Positions 52,117 to 60,006 of a stretch of DNA of 64,000 nt are shown here, piece by piece. The notes under the pieces were generated by a model, which saw only the letters and a program-made list of their open reading frames with translations, was not told the DNA's origin and searched no databases. The position numbers were made by a program, and so were the translations under genes. Source of the DNA: Candidatus Nanoarchaeia archaeon. GTDB taxonomy: Archaea > Nanobdellota > Nanobdellia > Woesearchaeales > WJIZ01. The stretch's first letter is position 1; the number at the start of each line of letters is the position of its first letter. Location: the NCBI GenBank assembly GCA_028279765.1, contig JANQND010000009.1, positions 1 through 64,000 of the forward strand. The letters run 5' to 3'.

Positions 52117-53715
52117 TTAGATTTTTGCTTCTTTACTATTCTCATATGCCCAATTCTTTATTATCTGTTTTTCTTTCTCCCTGACATCTTTATCTTTACG
52201 ATCCAACGACTTAAGGTTGTCATGCAATTCTTTCGCTTTTTCTCTAATATATTCAATATCAGTTTCAACTCCGGATAGCGCTTTTATGTTCGGGAAGAAA
52301 TCGCTTCCTATTTTTTGATACCTGTTTTGTTCCATAAATTTCAAGCTTTTCCATAAATCACGCAGCAGTTTCTCTTCCTCAGTTAAGGCCACTTTTTCCT
52401 TTTTCTCTTGCTTGGCCATCTCATCCGTGTCTTTTCTTTTCTTTTTTTCTTGCTTTTCTTGGTTTTTAAGAGCACTTAAGACTTGTTCAATTTGTTTTAC
52501 ATCTTTTATGGATTTATCAACCGTTACGCCGTCACCATTCTTTTTTGCCTCTTTAACTTTCTTCATAACAATTTTTTCTTGCTGTTTCATATCATCAATT
52601 TCTCTATCCAGGTCATGAATCTTCTCTTTCTCGACTTCTTCTTCTTTTTTGTCATTTTGAATTTCTGCATCAACTACCTTTTTTCCTTGCTGAACTAACT
52701 GTAGTAAACGAGCAGTCAAGTTTTCAAGTAGTTCTCCTACTTGTTGTAATCTCTGTTCATATTGCTCTATATACTCTTTTGCTTTAGCTGAGTCCTTGAA
52801 TTGGCCATTTTCATAGGCTTGCCTGAATACAGCAAAACGCTTTAGGAGGTTTGCAAATTGGATTGCATAGTTCTCTTTTAAATCTCTTAGAATTTTTTTA
52901 CGCTCTTTCTCTTCATCTAATAAGCCCGCATCAAGCGAGTCTTGTTTTCCGATAAGATAGTTTTGTATTTCATCCAGTTTCTCCAGATGCTCAAGCACTT
53001 TCCTCTCATCATTAATCTCTGCTACTTCAAATTTATTCAAATCATTTATTTTCTCCTCCCCTTTCTTCGGATTATAGATCCCACCTTTCCCAGGCCCCTT
53101 GATCGTATCACCAATCTCTTCAAAGAACATGATAATTCCCATGAACAATAAAATGATAGCAGCAATTTCCATCCAACGGCCAAGCTCTCCATAGATGCCG
53201 GTTCCAAGGGTAGCCTCGGCAAGAGCAACAGAGAAAAAGGTAATCAAGATAGCAACGCCAATATAGACTAACCCTTTTGCCCATCCGTGCATCTTACCAT
53301 TCTCACCATTTCCAAACAGTTTTTTGTTCAAGAACCATACTAAGAGCAGTGGTAGAACAATGATAAGAATAGAAATCAGAATAGCATACAGCTCAAAGAT
53401 AACAATAATGAATGCATTGGGAATAAGCAGAACTCCGGCAAGCGACATAATAAGGGATATGGCGATCACTACATTGTTCTCACCAGAAAACGCTTTCTTC
53501 AGTGCACTATACATTACGGCAAATACGGCAATCCACAATAAGAATTTAAAGAATGCAATAGCGAATAATTCATCTCCCTGCACTCCCTCTGGAAGTGCTT
53601 CAAAGAGGAACACAAAGAAGTTTTCGATAGGTTCAGGGATGAAGTCTGCAGCATACGTTGCCGTACTCAGAAGAATAAGGACACCTAGCAATGTGGGGAG
53701 TATATTCCTCTTCAT
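52117..53715 (-). CDS. signal-peptide multi-TM protein with long cytoplasmic coiled coil (paralogue A)
   Basis: 532 residues from the ATG at 53715, which overlaps the stop of the winged-helix gene (ATGA). Signal-like start (MKRNILPTLLGVLILLSTATYA), then four or five helices (about 45-65, 78-98, 101-125, 145-165, 180-200) and from about 210 on a soluble, extremely charged coiled coil (KIHDLDREIDDMKQQEKIVMKKVKEAK). The N-terminal 200 residues align with those of the 55.7 kb gene: KFLLWIAVFAVMYSALKKAF / KALLWVMIFAVFFAALKRTF, then SLIMSLAGVLLIPN / AFIASLIGVAFIPE and VLPLLLVWF / VLPVYFIVK. Function unknown; probably an envelope or sensory scaffold. Confidence 0.65.
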   Translation of the reverse strand: MKRNILPTLLGVLILLSTATYAADFIPEPIENFFVFLFEALPEGVQGDELFAIAFFKFLLWIAVFAVMYSALKKAFSGENNVVIAISLIMSLAGVLLIPNAFIIVIFELYAILISILIIVLPLLLVWFLNKKLFGNGENGKMHGWAKGLVYIGVAILITFFSVALAEATLGTGIYGELGRWMEIAAIILLFMGIIMFFEEIGDTIKGPGKGGIYNPKKGEEKINDLNKFEVAEINDERKVLEHLEKLDEIQNYLIGKQDSLDAGLLDEEKERKKILRDLKENYAIQFANLLKRFAVFRQAYENGQFKDSAKAKEYIEQYEQRLQQVGELLENLTARLLQLVQQGKKVVDAEIQNDKKEEEVEKEKIHDLDREIDDMKQQEKIVMKKVKEAKKNGDGVTVDKSIKDVKQIEQVLSALKNQEKQEKKKRKDTDEMAKQEKKEKVALTEEEKLLRDLWKSLKFMEQNRYQKIGSDFFPNIKALSGVETDIEYIREKAKELHDNLKSLDRKDKDVREKEKQIIKNWAYENSKEAKI

Positions 53716-53966
53716 GGTTTCATCCTCGCAAAGCATTCCTGAGGAGACCGCAGCCGATACACACGCATACGGGTATCGCGCTCATCAAGTGTGACGCTAA
53801 TCCATCCTGCTTTTCTCAAATCGGAGAAGAAAACATTGATGCCTGAGCCAGATTTGAGGACAGTTTCTGCCTGCTTGAAGGTGAACTCTCGCTCGCCAAA
53901 CGTATTCCAAAGAAGGGCATATCTACTTTGAATCCATTTTGGCAAAGGTTTAGTATTTATAGGCAT
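53712..53966 (-). CDS. winged-helix regulator of operon A
   Basis: 84 residues: WIQSRYALLWNTFGEREFTFKQAETVLKSGSGINVFFSDLRKAGWISVTLDERDTRMRVYRLRSP, a small winged-helix domain with a clear helix-turn-helix (FKQAETVL ... NVFFSDLRKAGW) and a wing (VTLDERDTRMRVY). It overlaps the following membrane-protein gene by ATGA, so both are made together. Three palindromic sites stand immediately upstream (53976-54093) and are its probable operators. Confidence 0.7.
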   Translation of the reverse strand: MPINTKPLPKWIQSRYALLWNTFGEREFTFKQAETVLKSGSGINVFFSDLRKAGWISVTLDERDTRMRVYRLRSPQECFARMKP

Positions 53967-53975
53967 TTTAGATAA

Positions 53976-54093
53976 CTAAGTAAATAACTTAGATAGTAAG
54001 TATTTAAAGGTTTTCAATTAGGGAATAAAAGACTATTGGATAAGTAAATAGCTTAAATAATAAGTCTAATGAATAAATAAGTGAAAAGCTTAT
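53976..54093. promoter_or_regulatory. operator array between divergent promoters
   Basis: Three related palindromes: CTAAGTAAATAACTTAG (53976-53992), ATAAGTAAATAGCTTAA (54040-54056) and ATAAGTGAAAAGCTTAT (54077-54093). Centres are 64 and 37 bp apart. A fourth, weaker copy follows near 54097. The common form is (A/C)TAAGT-x5-(A/G)CTTA. They lie between the winged-helix gene and the divergent membrane-protein gene at 54166, so a bound regulator could control both directions. Confidence 0.55.
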
Positions 54094-54165
54094 TTAATAA
54101 GTAAATAATTATTTAATTGTTTTGAGGAGGAAACATTTAAATAAAAACATAGCAGAAAACAGCAT

Positions 54166-54507
54166 ATGAAAATCATGATTACCTTCTTGTCCGCTCTCAT
54201 AGTTTTTTTTGGTATTATTCCTTTCTTTGCAGAGGATGCCATTCTCCCAACTTCTGGATTCCTGTACCCGATTTACTTGATAGTGCTCGGCATCATCATT
54301 ATTGGCCTGGGCATTCTTAACAGCCTGCTCATTGGATTTGAGCGGCTCTTTGTCTATTTGCAGGGCGGCTTATTGATTGTTGTTGGGCTTCTCTTTTTTG
54401 TTCCTACGGTACTTTCCTGGTTTCCCCGGGAAGGCCCGATGTATGCAGGAGCAGTTCTCATTCTCGGGGGAATCGGATTATTGTATGGCTTGCTCGGCAT
54501 GAGTTAA
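54166..54507 (+). CDS. small membrane protein, four helices
   Basis: 113 residues: hydrophobic stretches at about 3-20, 32-54, 63-83 and 90-110 with a short polar loop (FPREGP). No family recognised. Its promoter shares the operator array with the winged-helix gene. Followed by two more plus-strand genes (44-aa and 296-aa), which may be in the same unit. Confidence 0.6.
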   Translation: MKIMITFLSALIVFFGIIPFFAEDAILPTSGFLYPIYLIVLGIIIIGLGILNSLLIGFERLFVYLQGGLLIVVGLLFFVPTVLSWFPREGPMYAGAVLILGGIGLLYGLLGMS

Positions 54508-54583
54508 TACAGTGCCACTGTATAATAGAAAACTTTATATAAACTCCAAAGGGAGAGAGTAGTACAAAAATCAGGTGATACTC

Positions 54584-54718
54584 ATGAAAAAAAAAGGCTT
54601 TATCATGCATCCCGGCAGCTGGATTGTCGGTGCATTTATCGTAGGATTCATTGTTGCAGTGTTGATCGCACGCGGAGTTATTCCCGTCGCACTGCCCATT
54701 TGTCCGACCGGAGGATGA
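54584..54718 (+). CDS. single-helix membrane protein, 44 aa
   Basis: ATG at 54584 with AGGTGA five bases ahead; stop TGA at 54716-54718. MKKKGFIMHPGSWIVGAFIV opens the protein, the helix runs to about residue 30, and it ends PVALPICPTGG. The stop region (GGAGGATGA, 54710-54718) is also the ribosome site of the next gene, evidence of an operon. A TATA box (CTTTATATAAAC) is at about 54533-54544. Too small for automatic gene calling. Confidence 0.65.
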   Translation: MKKKGFIMHPGSWIVGAFIVGFIVAVLIARGVIPVALPICPTGG

Positions 54719-54724
54719 GAATAA

Positions 54725-55615
54725 TTGGCATTGAATATAGATGGATGGTTTTCAAAACATATTAACTATTTGCAGCTAAGCGCTCAGACAGAAACATACT
54801 CTTTTAGGGATTTATGTAGAAGTTCGAGCAAGGCCCTGCACAACCAGGATTTGTTTTCTAAGGCAGAAAAGGAGATAGAGGCAATTCACAAGCACTATCA
54901 GGAAAAATTAAAAGATCATCTCATTAAAGATGAATCAATAGCTATAGAGGCTGTTGCAAAAGTCCTTGAAGAAACAAACCATATTGGAGTTGTCATAGTC
55001 GGAATTTTCCACCTTACCTTCAAAATGATTTATGAGTTAATTATGAAGGACAATCAAATAGAGCAGCAAGTACCTAATATCAGGCTATTTAAGGAAAGAG
55101 CACGTAAAGAGTTTGATGAAATAAGAGGTCTTGCTGCGGATCTCGGGGTTCAATTAAGAGCAATAGCTCGCAAGCAGGAAATTGCCGGATGGCTCCAGGC
55201 GAAAAGCACTATCATTGCGAACGCCGCTCATAGAGAAAACTATCCCCTTCGAGATATGTATAGGAGGGCACTAGCTCTGCTAAAAGACGAAAAAGATATC
55301 AATAAGTTTATGTCTGAATTCAACGAAGGATTGAAAAAGCACATTCTTGATAAAGTGAATGAAGGAGAGTCTGGCGCACTAGAAGTTCTGCCTCAAATGA
55401 TTGAGGAACTACACCATATTGGAATAGACACAGTTCTTATGTTTCATTTCACAACCAAGAATCTTGAAACACTCATTAAAGAAGATGACCATTTCAAAGC
55501 AAAAATACCTGAACTAGATCGGTTTCAGAGGAAATTTATGCAGGAGCTGGAAGGAACACTCAAACTGGCTAGTGATTTAGGCAACAGGCTGCAGTCAGTT
55601 GCAACAAGCGGATAA
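54725..55615 (+). CDS. helical protein with two tandem homologous halves
   Basis: 296 residues starting with TTG at 54725; GGAGGATGA ends six bases earlier, which supports this start. Residues about 10-148 and 151-292 are repeats of one helical domain: TETYSFRDLCRSSSKAL... / RENYPLRDMYRRALALL..., IAIEAVAKVLEETNHIGVVIVGIFHLTFK / GALEVLPQMIEELHHIGIDTVLMFHFTTK, LFKERARKEFDEIRGLAADLGVQLRAIA / RFQRKFMQELEGTLKLASDLGNRLQSVA. No motif known to me. The duplication and nearby membrane proteins suggest a scaffold or sensor; function unknown. Confidence 0.65.
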   Translation: MALNIDGWFSKHINYLQLSAQTETYSFRDLCRSSSKALHNQDLFSKAEKEIEAIHKHYQEKLKDHLIKDESIAIEAVAKVLEETNHIGVVIVGIFHLTFKMIYELIMKDNQIEQQVPNIRLFKERARKEFDEIRGLAADLGVQLRAIARKQEIAGWLQAKSTIIANAAHRENYPLRDMYRRALALLKDEKDINKFMSEFNEGLKKHILDKVNEGESGALEVLPQMIEELHHIGIDTVLMFHFTTKNLETLIKEDDHFKAKIPELDRFQRKFMQELEGTLKLASDLGNRLQSVATSG

Positions 55616-55718
55616 TCCTTTTTTCTAAAATTTACAGTTTCTTGTTCGATGAATCATTAAGTCAGCTTGAGCTTGTTATCACTCTCTACAGTGCTTCTTT
55701 GAAACCTACTCCTTTACT

Positions 55719-58172
55719 TCATCTCCTTCTATTCCGTACGCGTTGTTTCTCAATGATAAAGGCAATATGGTAGAACTTCTCGTTGAGTGTTTCTATTTTA
55801 GTCAGTAATTGCTCATACGTCCAATCCTGGCTGATGGTATTTGTTTTCCCTTTGGCAATTTTCTCACAAATCTTCCGAAGATCATTGTAATCTTGCTGTA
55901 AGTCTTTAAAAGGCTTGAAATTAAGTTCATTTCGTTTATCTTGTACTTCCTCTGAAAAACTATCACTCTTGAACTTCACTCGAAGGTTTTTTACTCTACT
56001 CCTTTTCCTGATTTGATTATACGTCTGAGAAAGTACATTGATTGCCTCTACTAATGCAAGTCGAGCCCCTTCATCAGACCAATCAATAGTCATGTTCTTT
56101 TTCTGCCCGAGTTTGTTCTTTAGTTGGGAAAGTCTTGAACTGCCTCCTTTAAGATTCGCTAAATCAAACCTCCTTTCTCTTGCAAATAATTGTTTAATCT
56201 TTTCGGCAATCTCTAAAGCAGTGTCTTTTGCAGACGGCTTGCACATTTCTTTGAATAGCCATTTCATTGCCTCATGCCCTGCTGCGAAATTCTGATATCC
56301 TCTATACCATCTAATGAGTAATCTTCTGTTACTATTATCTATAATTTTTGTGAGCTTTTTGTCTTGGGCTATTCCTCGAACAAATTCAGGGGTCATAACA
56401 GTATTCTTTTGGATATATGGCTGCAAAATCCCGCGTATTAGACTCTCTGAAGGGGTCCAAATTCTAATAAGCTCTGCATATGAATTTCTGCATGATCCAT
56501 AGACTTCAAAGACGTTCATTCCAATGAGACTTCTTCCCATATAGGGATTCACTGGGTCCCAGGATTTTTTGGTAACCTTAACATTGCTTGCACGGTTTTT
56601 CAACTCTTCCAAACGATAAATATGCATTACTCTCTCGTGCATTTGATGAATGGCAACAGGCAAGCTTTCATACCTTATGGTATGTCTATTTGAATCTGGA
56701 GAAAGCAATTTGCCGACCATATCATAGAAGCCACCAGGAATTTCAAGCTTTACACTCAGCCTCGGAATAGGACAGCCATGAATTTTTTGTTTTGTTGATG
56801 TAGGCTGAGACTCTTTCTTTTTTTGTGCTGTCTCCTCACCATGAGGAACAGTACTCTGAGAAGCAGGTACAGGGGTATGTTGAATCGGTCGGCCACCTCT
56901 ATCCAGCCCAGTCGTTCTTACGTAGAAAACAAATTGATTCTCCCTATAATCGCCATTAGGAAGTTGAACCATTTCACACTCAAATGTGATATGGCCAGAA
57001 GTGGAAAATCTTGACTGATCTGGAGTTCGCCTTAATTTAGTAAACTCAAATCTTGGGTCTTTGAGACTAGCAGTGGCAATAGATCCGGGTGGCATTTCAA
57101 AGGAGGTAGCAGCATTTGGGTTGAAAATAGTCCATGATCGCAGAGATCCACCAATATACATTTCAACTTCCACCATAAACAGTTCATGCATATCAAAATA
57201 ATTTGATTCAGGATCTTTTTCAAATCGGACAATAAAGGGAATATTTCTAGTTTGAGGTGCAGGAGCAACTCTGGCATTAGCTGGGTCGGTTACAGCTGTC
57301 TGCACAGCCGGTGCATCACTTGTGGGTGTCTGCGCTGCAGGAGCAGTTTCTGCTGTGCTCTGTCTTTGTTGATTTGGCTGTTCAGGCTGCTGAGTAGCTG
57401 CTCCCTCTGTCGGAGCAGCTGCCTGCGACTGATCTCTTAGTGGGGGAACTCTCCTTTGCCGTGTTTGCTGCGGTTGCAGGCGAGGGCTTCTGTTCCATCG
57501 AAACTCTCTTGGTGATCTCTCCTGAACTCCCGAGTCAGATGAAGAGCTGTCTGAGCTGGAACTACTTTCTCCCCCGCCATTTCCCCAGCTCAGGTTAGTC
57601 AAAAAACAAATCAGAGCTAAAAAGAACAAGATAACTGCAGCAACACTGCTCCAGGTCCCTACATCACTATACAGGTCAGCTGAAACTGCTGATGATTCAC
57701 CAATATTAATGAACAATCCACTAAGTAGCAAAAGCAAAACAGCTCCTGCGAGCATCAGTAAGCATCTCCAGTTTCCCTTGGGAAGGCCTCCTCGAAGCTT
57801 AACAATGAAGTAAACAGGAAGCACAACCACCAGCGCAATCGTAAGCAAGCTATAGGCACTAAATACAAGTAAAACAATATTCTCAGGAATAAAGGCAACA
57901 CCGATTAATGATGCAATGAATGCGATCGCAACAGAGATATTTTTATGCGATGCAAAAGTTCTCTTGAGCGCAGCAAAGAAAACCGCAAAGATCATAACCC
58001 ACAGAAGTGCTTTCAAATACCAAAGAATTGAGCTGCCTGCTGCCAGAGGAGAGACGCCACCAAAGATGAATGATAATACATTCTTTACACCATCAGGCAC
58101 AATCTCTGATGCAGCAAGAGTGGAGGGAATAGCAAGAAGCATACTTGTTCCAAGCAAAAGCTCTTTTTTCAT
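55719..58172 (-). CDS. signal-peptide multi-TM protein with large cytoplasmic part (paralogue B)
   Basis: 817 residues; ATG overlaps the stop of the upstream winged-helix gene (ATGA), the same arrangement as for paralogue A. Signal peptide ending near TLAA, then helices at about 50-70, 78-98, 102-123, 135-155 and 175-197. A Ser/Gln/Pro/Ala-rich linker (about 205-310) leads to a beta-rich domain (about 315-435: VRFEKDPESNYFDMHELFMVEVEMY...) and a basic helical C-terminal part ending RNRRR. The membrane part is homologous to paralogue A; the tails differ. It looks like a shared membrane anchor fitted with different cytoplasmic effectors. Function unknown. Confidence 0.65.
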   Translation of the reverse strand: MKKELLLGTSMLLAIPSTLAASEIVPDGVKNVLSFIFGGVSPLAAGSSILWYLKALLWVMIFAVFFAALKRTFASHKNISVAIAFIASLIGVAFIPENIVLLVFSAYSLLTIALVVVLPVYFIVKLRGGLPKGNWRCLLMLAGAVLLLLLSGLFINIGESSAVSADLYSDVGTWSSVAAVILFFLALICFLTNLSWGNGGGESSSSSDSSSSDSGVQERSPREFRWNRSPRLQPQQTRQRRVPPLRDQSQAAAPTEGAATQQPEQPNQQRQSTAETAPAAQTPTSDAPAVQTAVTDPANARVAPAPQTRNIPFIVRFEKDPESNYFDMHELFMVEVEMYIGGSLRSWTIFNPNAATSFEMPPGSIATASLKDPRFEFTKLRRTPDQSRFSTSGHITFECEMVQLPNGDYRENQFVFYVRTTGLDRGGRPIQHTPVPASQSTVPHGEETAQKKKESQPTSTKQKIHGCPIPRLSVKLEIPGGFYDMVGKLLSPDSNRHTIRYESLPVAIHQMHERVMHIYRLEELKNRASNVKVTKKSWDPVNPYMGRSLIGMNVFEVYGSCRNSYAELIRIWTPSESLIRGILQPYIQKNTVMTPEFVRGIAQDKKLTKIIDNSNRRLLIRWYRGYQNFAAGHEAMKWLFKEMCKPSAKDTALEIAEKIKQLFARERRFDLANLKGGSSRLSQLKNKLGQKKNMTIDWSDEGARLALVEAINVLSQTYNQIRKRSRVKNLRVKFKSDSFSEEVQDKRNELNFKPFKDLQQDYNDLRKICEKIAKGKTNTISQDWTYEQLLTKIETLNEKFYHIAFIIEKQRVRNRRR

Positions 58173-58420
58173 GTCAGTATCTCCAGTAGTTGTTGAATAA
58201 GTAAAGGATTTGAGAGCGAATAGAACACCATCTGTCCTTCTTTTCTTTTTTTTGCAATACCTGCAAACTCTAACCTGCGCAGGGCAAGCGAAGTATTCGG
58301 TTGTGATTTTTTTACCATATGAGCAATCTGCAGAACCGATAGCTCTCCTTCGAGTAATCGGGAAATAATCTTCAAACGGGTCTCATCTGCACAAGCCTTG
58401 AGAAATTCTACTCTGTTCAC
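58169..58420 (-). CDS. ArsR-type winged-helix regulator of operon B
   Basis: 83 residues, GTG start at 58420. FLKACADETRLKIISRLLEGELSVLQIAHMVKKSQPNTSLALRRLEFAGIAKKRKEGQMVFYSLSNPLL is a standard ArsR/SmtB fold; the metal-binding Cys pair (ELCVCDL) is absent (ELSVLQI), so it senses something else or nothing. It overlaps the membrane-protein gene by ATGA. A perfect 16-bp palindrome precedes its TATA box. Confidence 0.85.
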   Translation of the reverse strand: MNRVEFLKACADETRLKIISRLLEGELSVLQIAHMVKKSQPNTSLALRRLEFAGIAKKRKEGQMVFYSLSNPLLIQQLLEILT

Positions 58421-58440
58421 AGCGAAACTTTACTTTAATT

Positions 58441-58472
58441 CTTTATAAATTTATTGATATAAATATTTATAT
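58441..58472 (-). promoter_or_regulatory. TATA box and palindromic operator of operon B
   Basis: Minus-strand AATTTATAAAG (58441-58451) is the TATA box, and directly upstream ATATAAATATTTATAT (58457-58472) is a perfect 16-bp palindrome. The layout suits an ArsR-type repressor or activator site, although AT-only palindromes can be chance. Confidence 0.45.
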
Positions 58473-58502
58473 GTACAAATATAATGAGATCAAAAAAAAA
58501 GC

Positions 58503-58760
58503 TTATTCCAGGCTCACTTCACAACCAAGGCTCTGCCCTGGCATACCTTTCTCAAAAATAGCCCGAACAGCACCAGAATTCCCATGAACAGAAGAAACCT
58601 TACCAGTAATAGCATTTCCCTTGGTATTTTTCCAGCTAATACTTTTACCTACCAAAGAAGCAGCCTTTTCCTTATCAGAAACACCTTCGACAGAAATAAC
58701 CATCTGGTTACTGTATTGAGTATGTCGACCGCCTCTAAAGTTCACAATAGTTCCTTTCAT
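58503..58760 (-). CDS. rpl35ae: ribosomal protein eL33 (L35Ae)
   Basis: 85 residues. The core fits L35Ae: MKGTIVNFRGGRHTQYSNQM, SLVGKSISWKNTKGNAITGKVSSVHGNSGAVRAIFEKGMPGQSLGCEVSLE, especially HGNSGAVRA.F..GMPGQ.LG. It is a beta-barrel component of the large subunit found in archaea and eukaryotes; many DPANN lineages have it. A TATA box (GCTTTTTAAAGCG, about 58781-58793) lies about 20-30 bases before the ATG. Confidence 0.92.
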   Translation of the reverse strand: MKGTIVNFRGGRHTQYSNQMVISVEGVSDKEKAASLVGKSISWKNTKGNAITGKVSSVHGNSGAVRAIFEKGMPGQSLGCEVSLE

Positions 58761-58802
58761 AAGAAATCGAAAGTCTAAAACGCTTTAAAAAGCTTACTAT
58801 TA

Positions 58803-59369
58803 CTATTTGCCCTGTTCTTCTTGCTCTTCTAGACGCAGTGCAACATCCCATGATTTTTCTATACCCACAATATGATTTCCTAATGACCTGAATATTTCTT
58901 TTACTCTCTTTGCAATTTTCTTGCTGGTACCTTCTACCTTATCTAATTCAACAACATGTGTCTTCAAATTATTAACACTTCTTTCCAATAGTTGTGCTCG
59001 ATTATGACACTTCCCTTCCTCATGACCAATTTCAGTTTTTCTTTCTTGTATTTCTCTCATGCTCTCGTATAACTCCGCTCTTCGCTGCGAAACTGTTCCT
59101 CCACCTTCTTTGAACTGCTGTTGTATATCTTTTATCTGTTCATTAGTATCAATAATATGCTGGGCAATAGTGCTTAAGTCTTTCATCTGCGGCCATATCT
59201 TCTCCATAAGATCACGGATGATGTCAAGTCTTTTTTCCTCTACATCAGTATTTTTCTTAATTCTATTCAAACTATCAATCATTCTTCGAAGTTCAGTTTC
59301 TGACAACCGAATAGTCTTCTCTTCTTTTTTGAGAGTTTGATCAGTTTGTTTTGTTGCTTCTTTAGCCAT
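58803..59369 (-). CDS. coiled-coil protein, paralogue of the 59.4 kb gene
   Basis: 188 residues, overlapping its upstream neighbour by 8 bp. Nearly all helix: a charged start, 'RLDIIRDLMEKIWPQMKDLSTIAQHIIDTNEQIKDIQQQFKEG', 'LLERSVNNLKTHVVELDKVEGTSKKIAKRVKEIFRSLGNHIVGIEKSWDVALRLEEQEEQ'. Its last 50 residues match the neighbouring protein (VVEL...TS[KQ]K[IM]A ... EK...W[DN]V.L[RK]LE). No family recognised. No membrane segment; possible filament or adaptor. Confidence 0.6.
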   Translation of the reverse strand: MAKEATKQTDQTLKKEEKTIRLSETELRRMIDSLNRIKKNTDVEEKRLDIIRDLMEKIWPQMKDLSTIAQHIIDTNEQIKDIQQQFKEGGGTVSQRRAELYESMREIQERKTEIGHEEGKCHNRAQLLERSVNNLKTHVVELDKVEGTSKKIAKRVKEIFRSLGNHIVGIEKSWDVALRLEEQEEQGK

Positions 59370-59937
59370 TTTCCAGCTTTAGTTCTACATTCCAGGCACG
59401 GGTGACTTTCTCAAGATCCTCACTATCTCTATGAAGCTCTTTCCAAAGAATTCGTATCTCATGGGCCATTTTTTGTGAAGTGCTTTCTCTTTGTTCTAAT
59501 TCCTCAACCACTCCCTTTAAATCTACGATTTCTCCCTCAATCTGTCTTGCTAACTTACTACCTTCCTCTTCTTCTTTTTTAAGTACTTTCAGCTCTGGTT
59601 CTAGTTTAGCCAAACTTTTGATTAGCAAATCCTGTGCCTTAGCCATATTTTTTTTGCCAGTGTCATATACTTTCAAGTGACCCTCGATCTTTTTCTGGTC
59701 TTCCAGCGCATTAGCCGTTGGAACCTCAAGGTCTCGAAGTCCCTCAAAAATAGACTTCAGGAGTTTCTCAGCCTGAACAAGTAGCTTCTCTTCTTCTTTT
59801 GTTATTTCCTTTGCTGGAAGCCAGTCATTCCATAGTTTCGTAAAATCCTTGGATACCTTGTCCCGTAGATAGGGAAATTTGGACTTCTTTTTATCAAAGA
59901 GTCTTTGAAACCATCCAAAAGCGAATTTACGAGCCAT
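59362..59937 (-). CDS. coiled-coil protein, first of the tandem pair
   Basis: 191 residues with GAGAGG before the ATG and TTTATAAAG at about 59982-59990 as TATA box. Basic N terminus (MARKFAFGWFQRLFDKKKSKFPYLRDK), then long helices (LVQAEKLLKSIFEGLRDLEV, LLIKSLAKLEPELKVLKKEEEEG) and the shared C-terminal motif VVEELEQRESTSQKMAHEIRILWKELHR...TRAWNVELKLENG. Tandem duplication with the next gene is clear at the C terminus but the N termini differ. Function unknown. Confidence 0.6.
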   Translation of the reverse strand: MARKFAFGWFQRLFDKKKSKFPYLRDKVSKDFTKLWNDWLPAKEITKEEEKLLVQAEKLLKSIFEGLRDLEVPTANALEDQKKIEGHLKVYDTGKKNMAKAQDLLIKSLAKLEPELKVLKKEEEEGSKLARQIEGEIVDLKGVVEELEQRESTSQKMAHEIRILWKELHRDSEDLEKVTRAWNVELKLENG

Positions 59938-60006
59938 TTAGGAGTACCTCTCGAACATGATAACAGTTTTTTGATACACTTCTTTATAAATTTTACTTAA
60001 TTAGCT

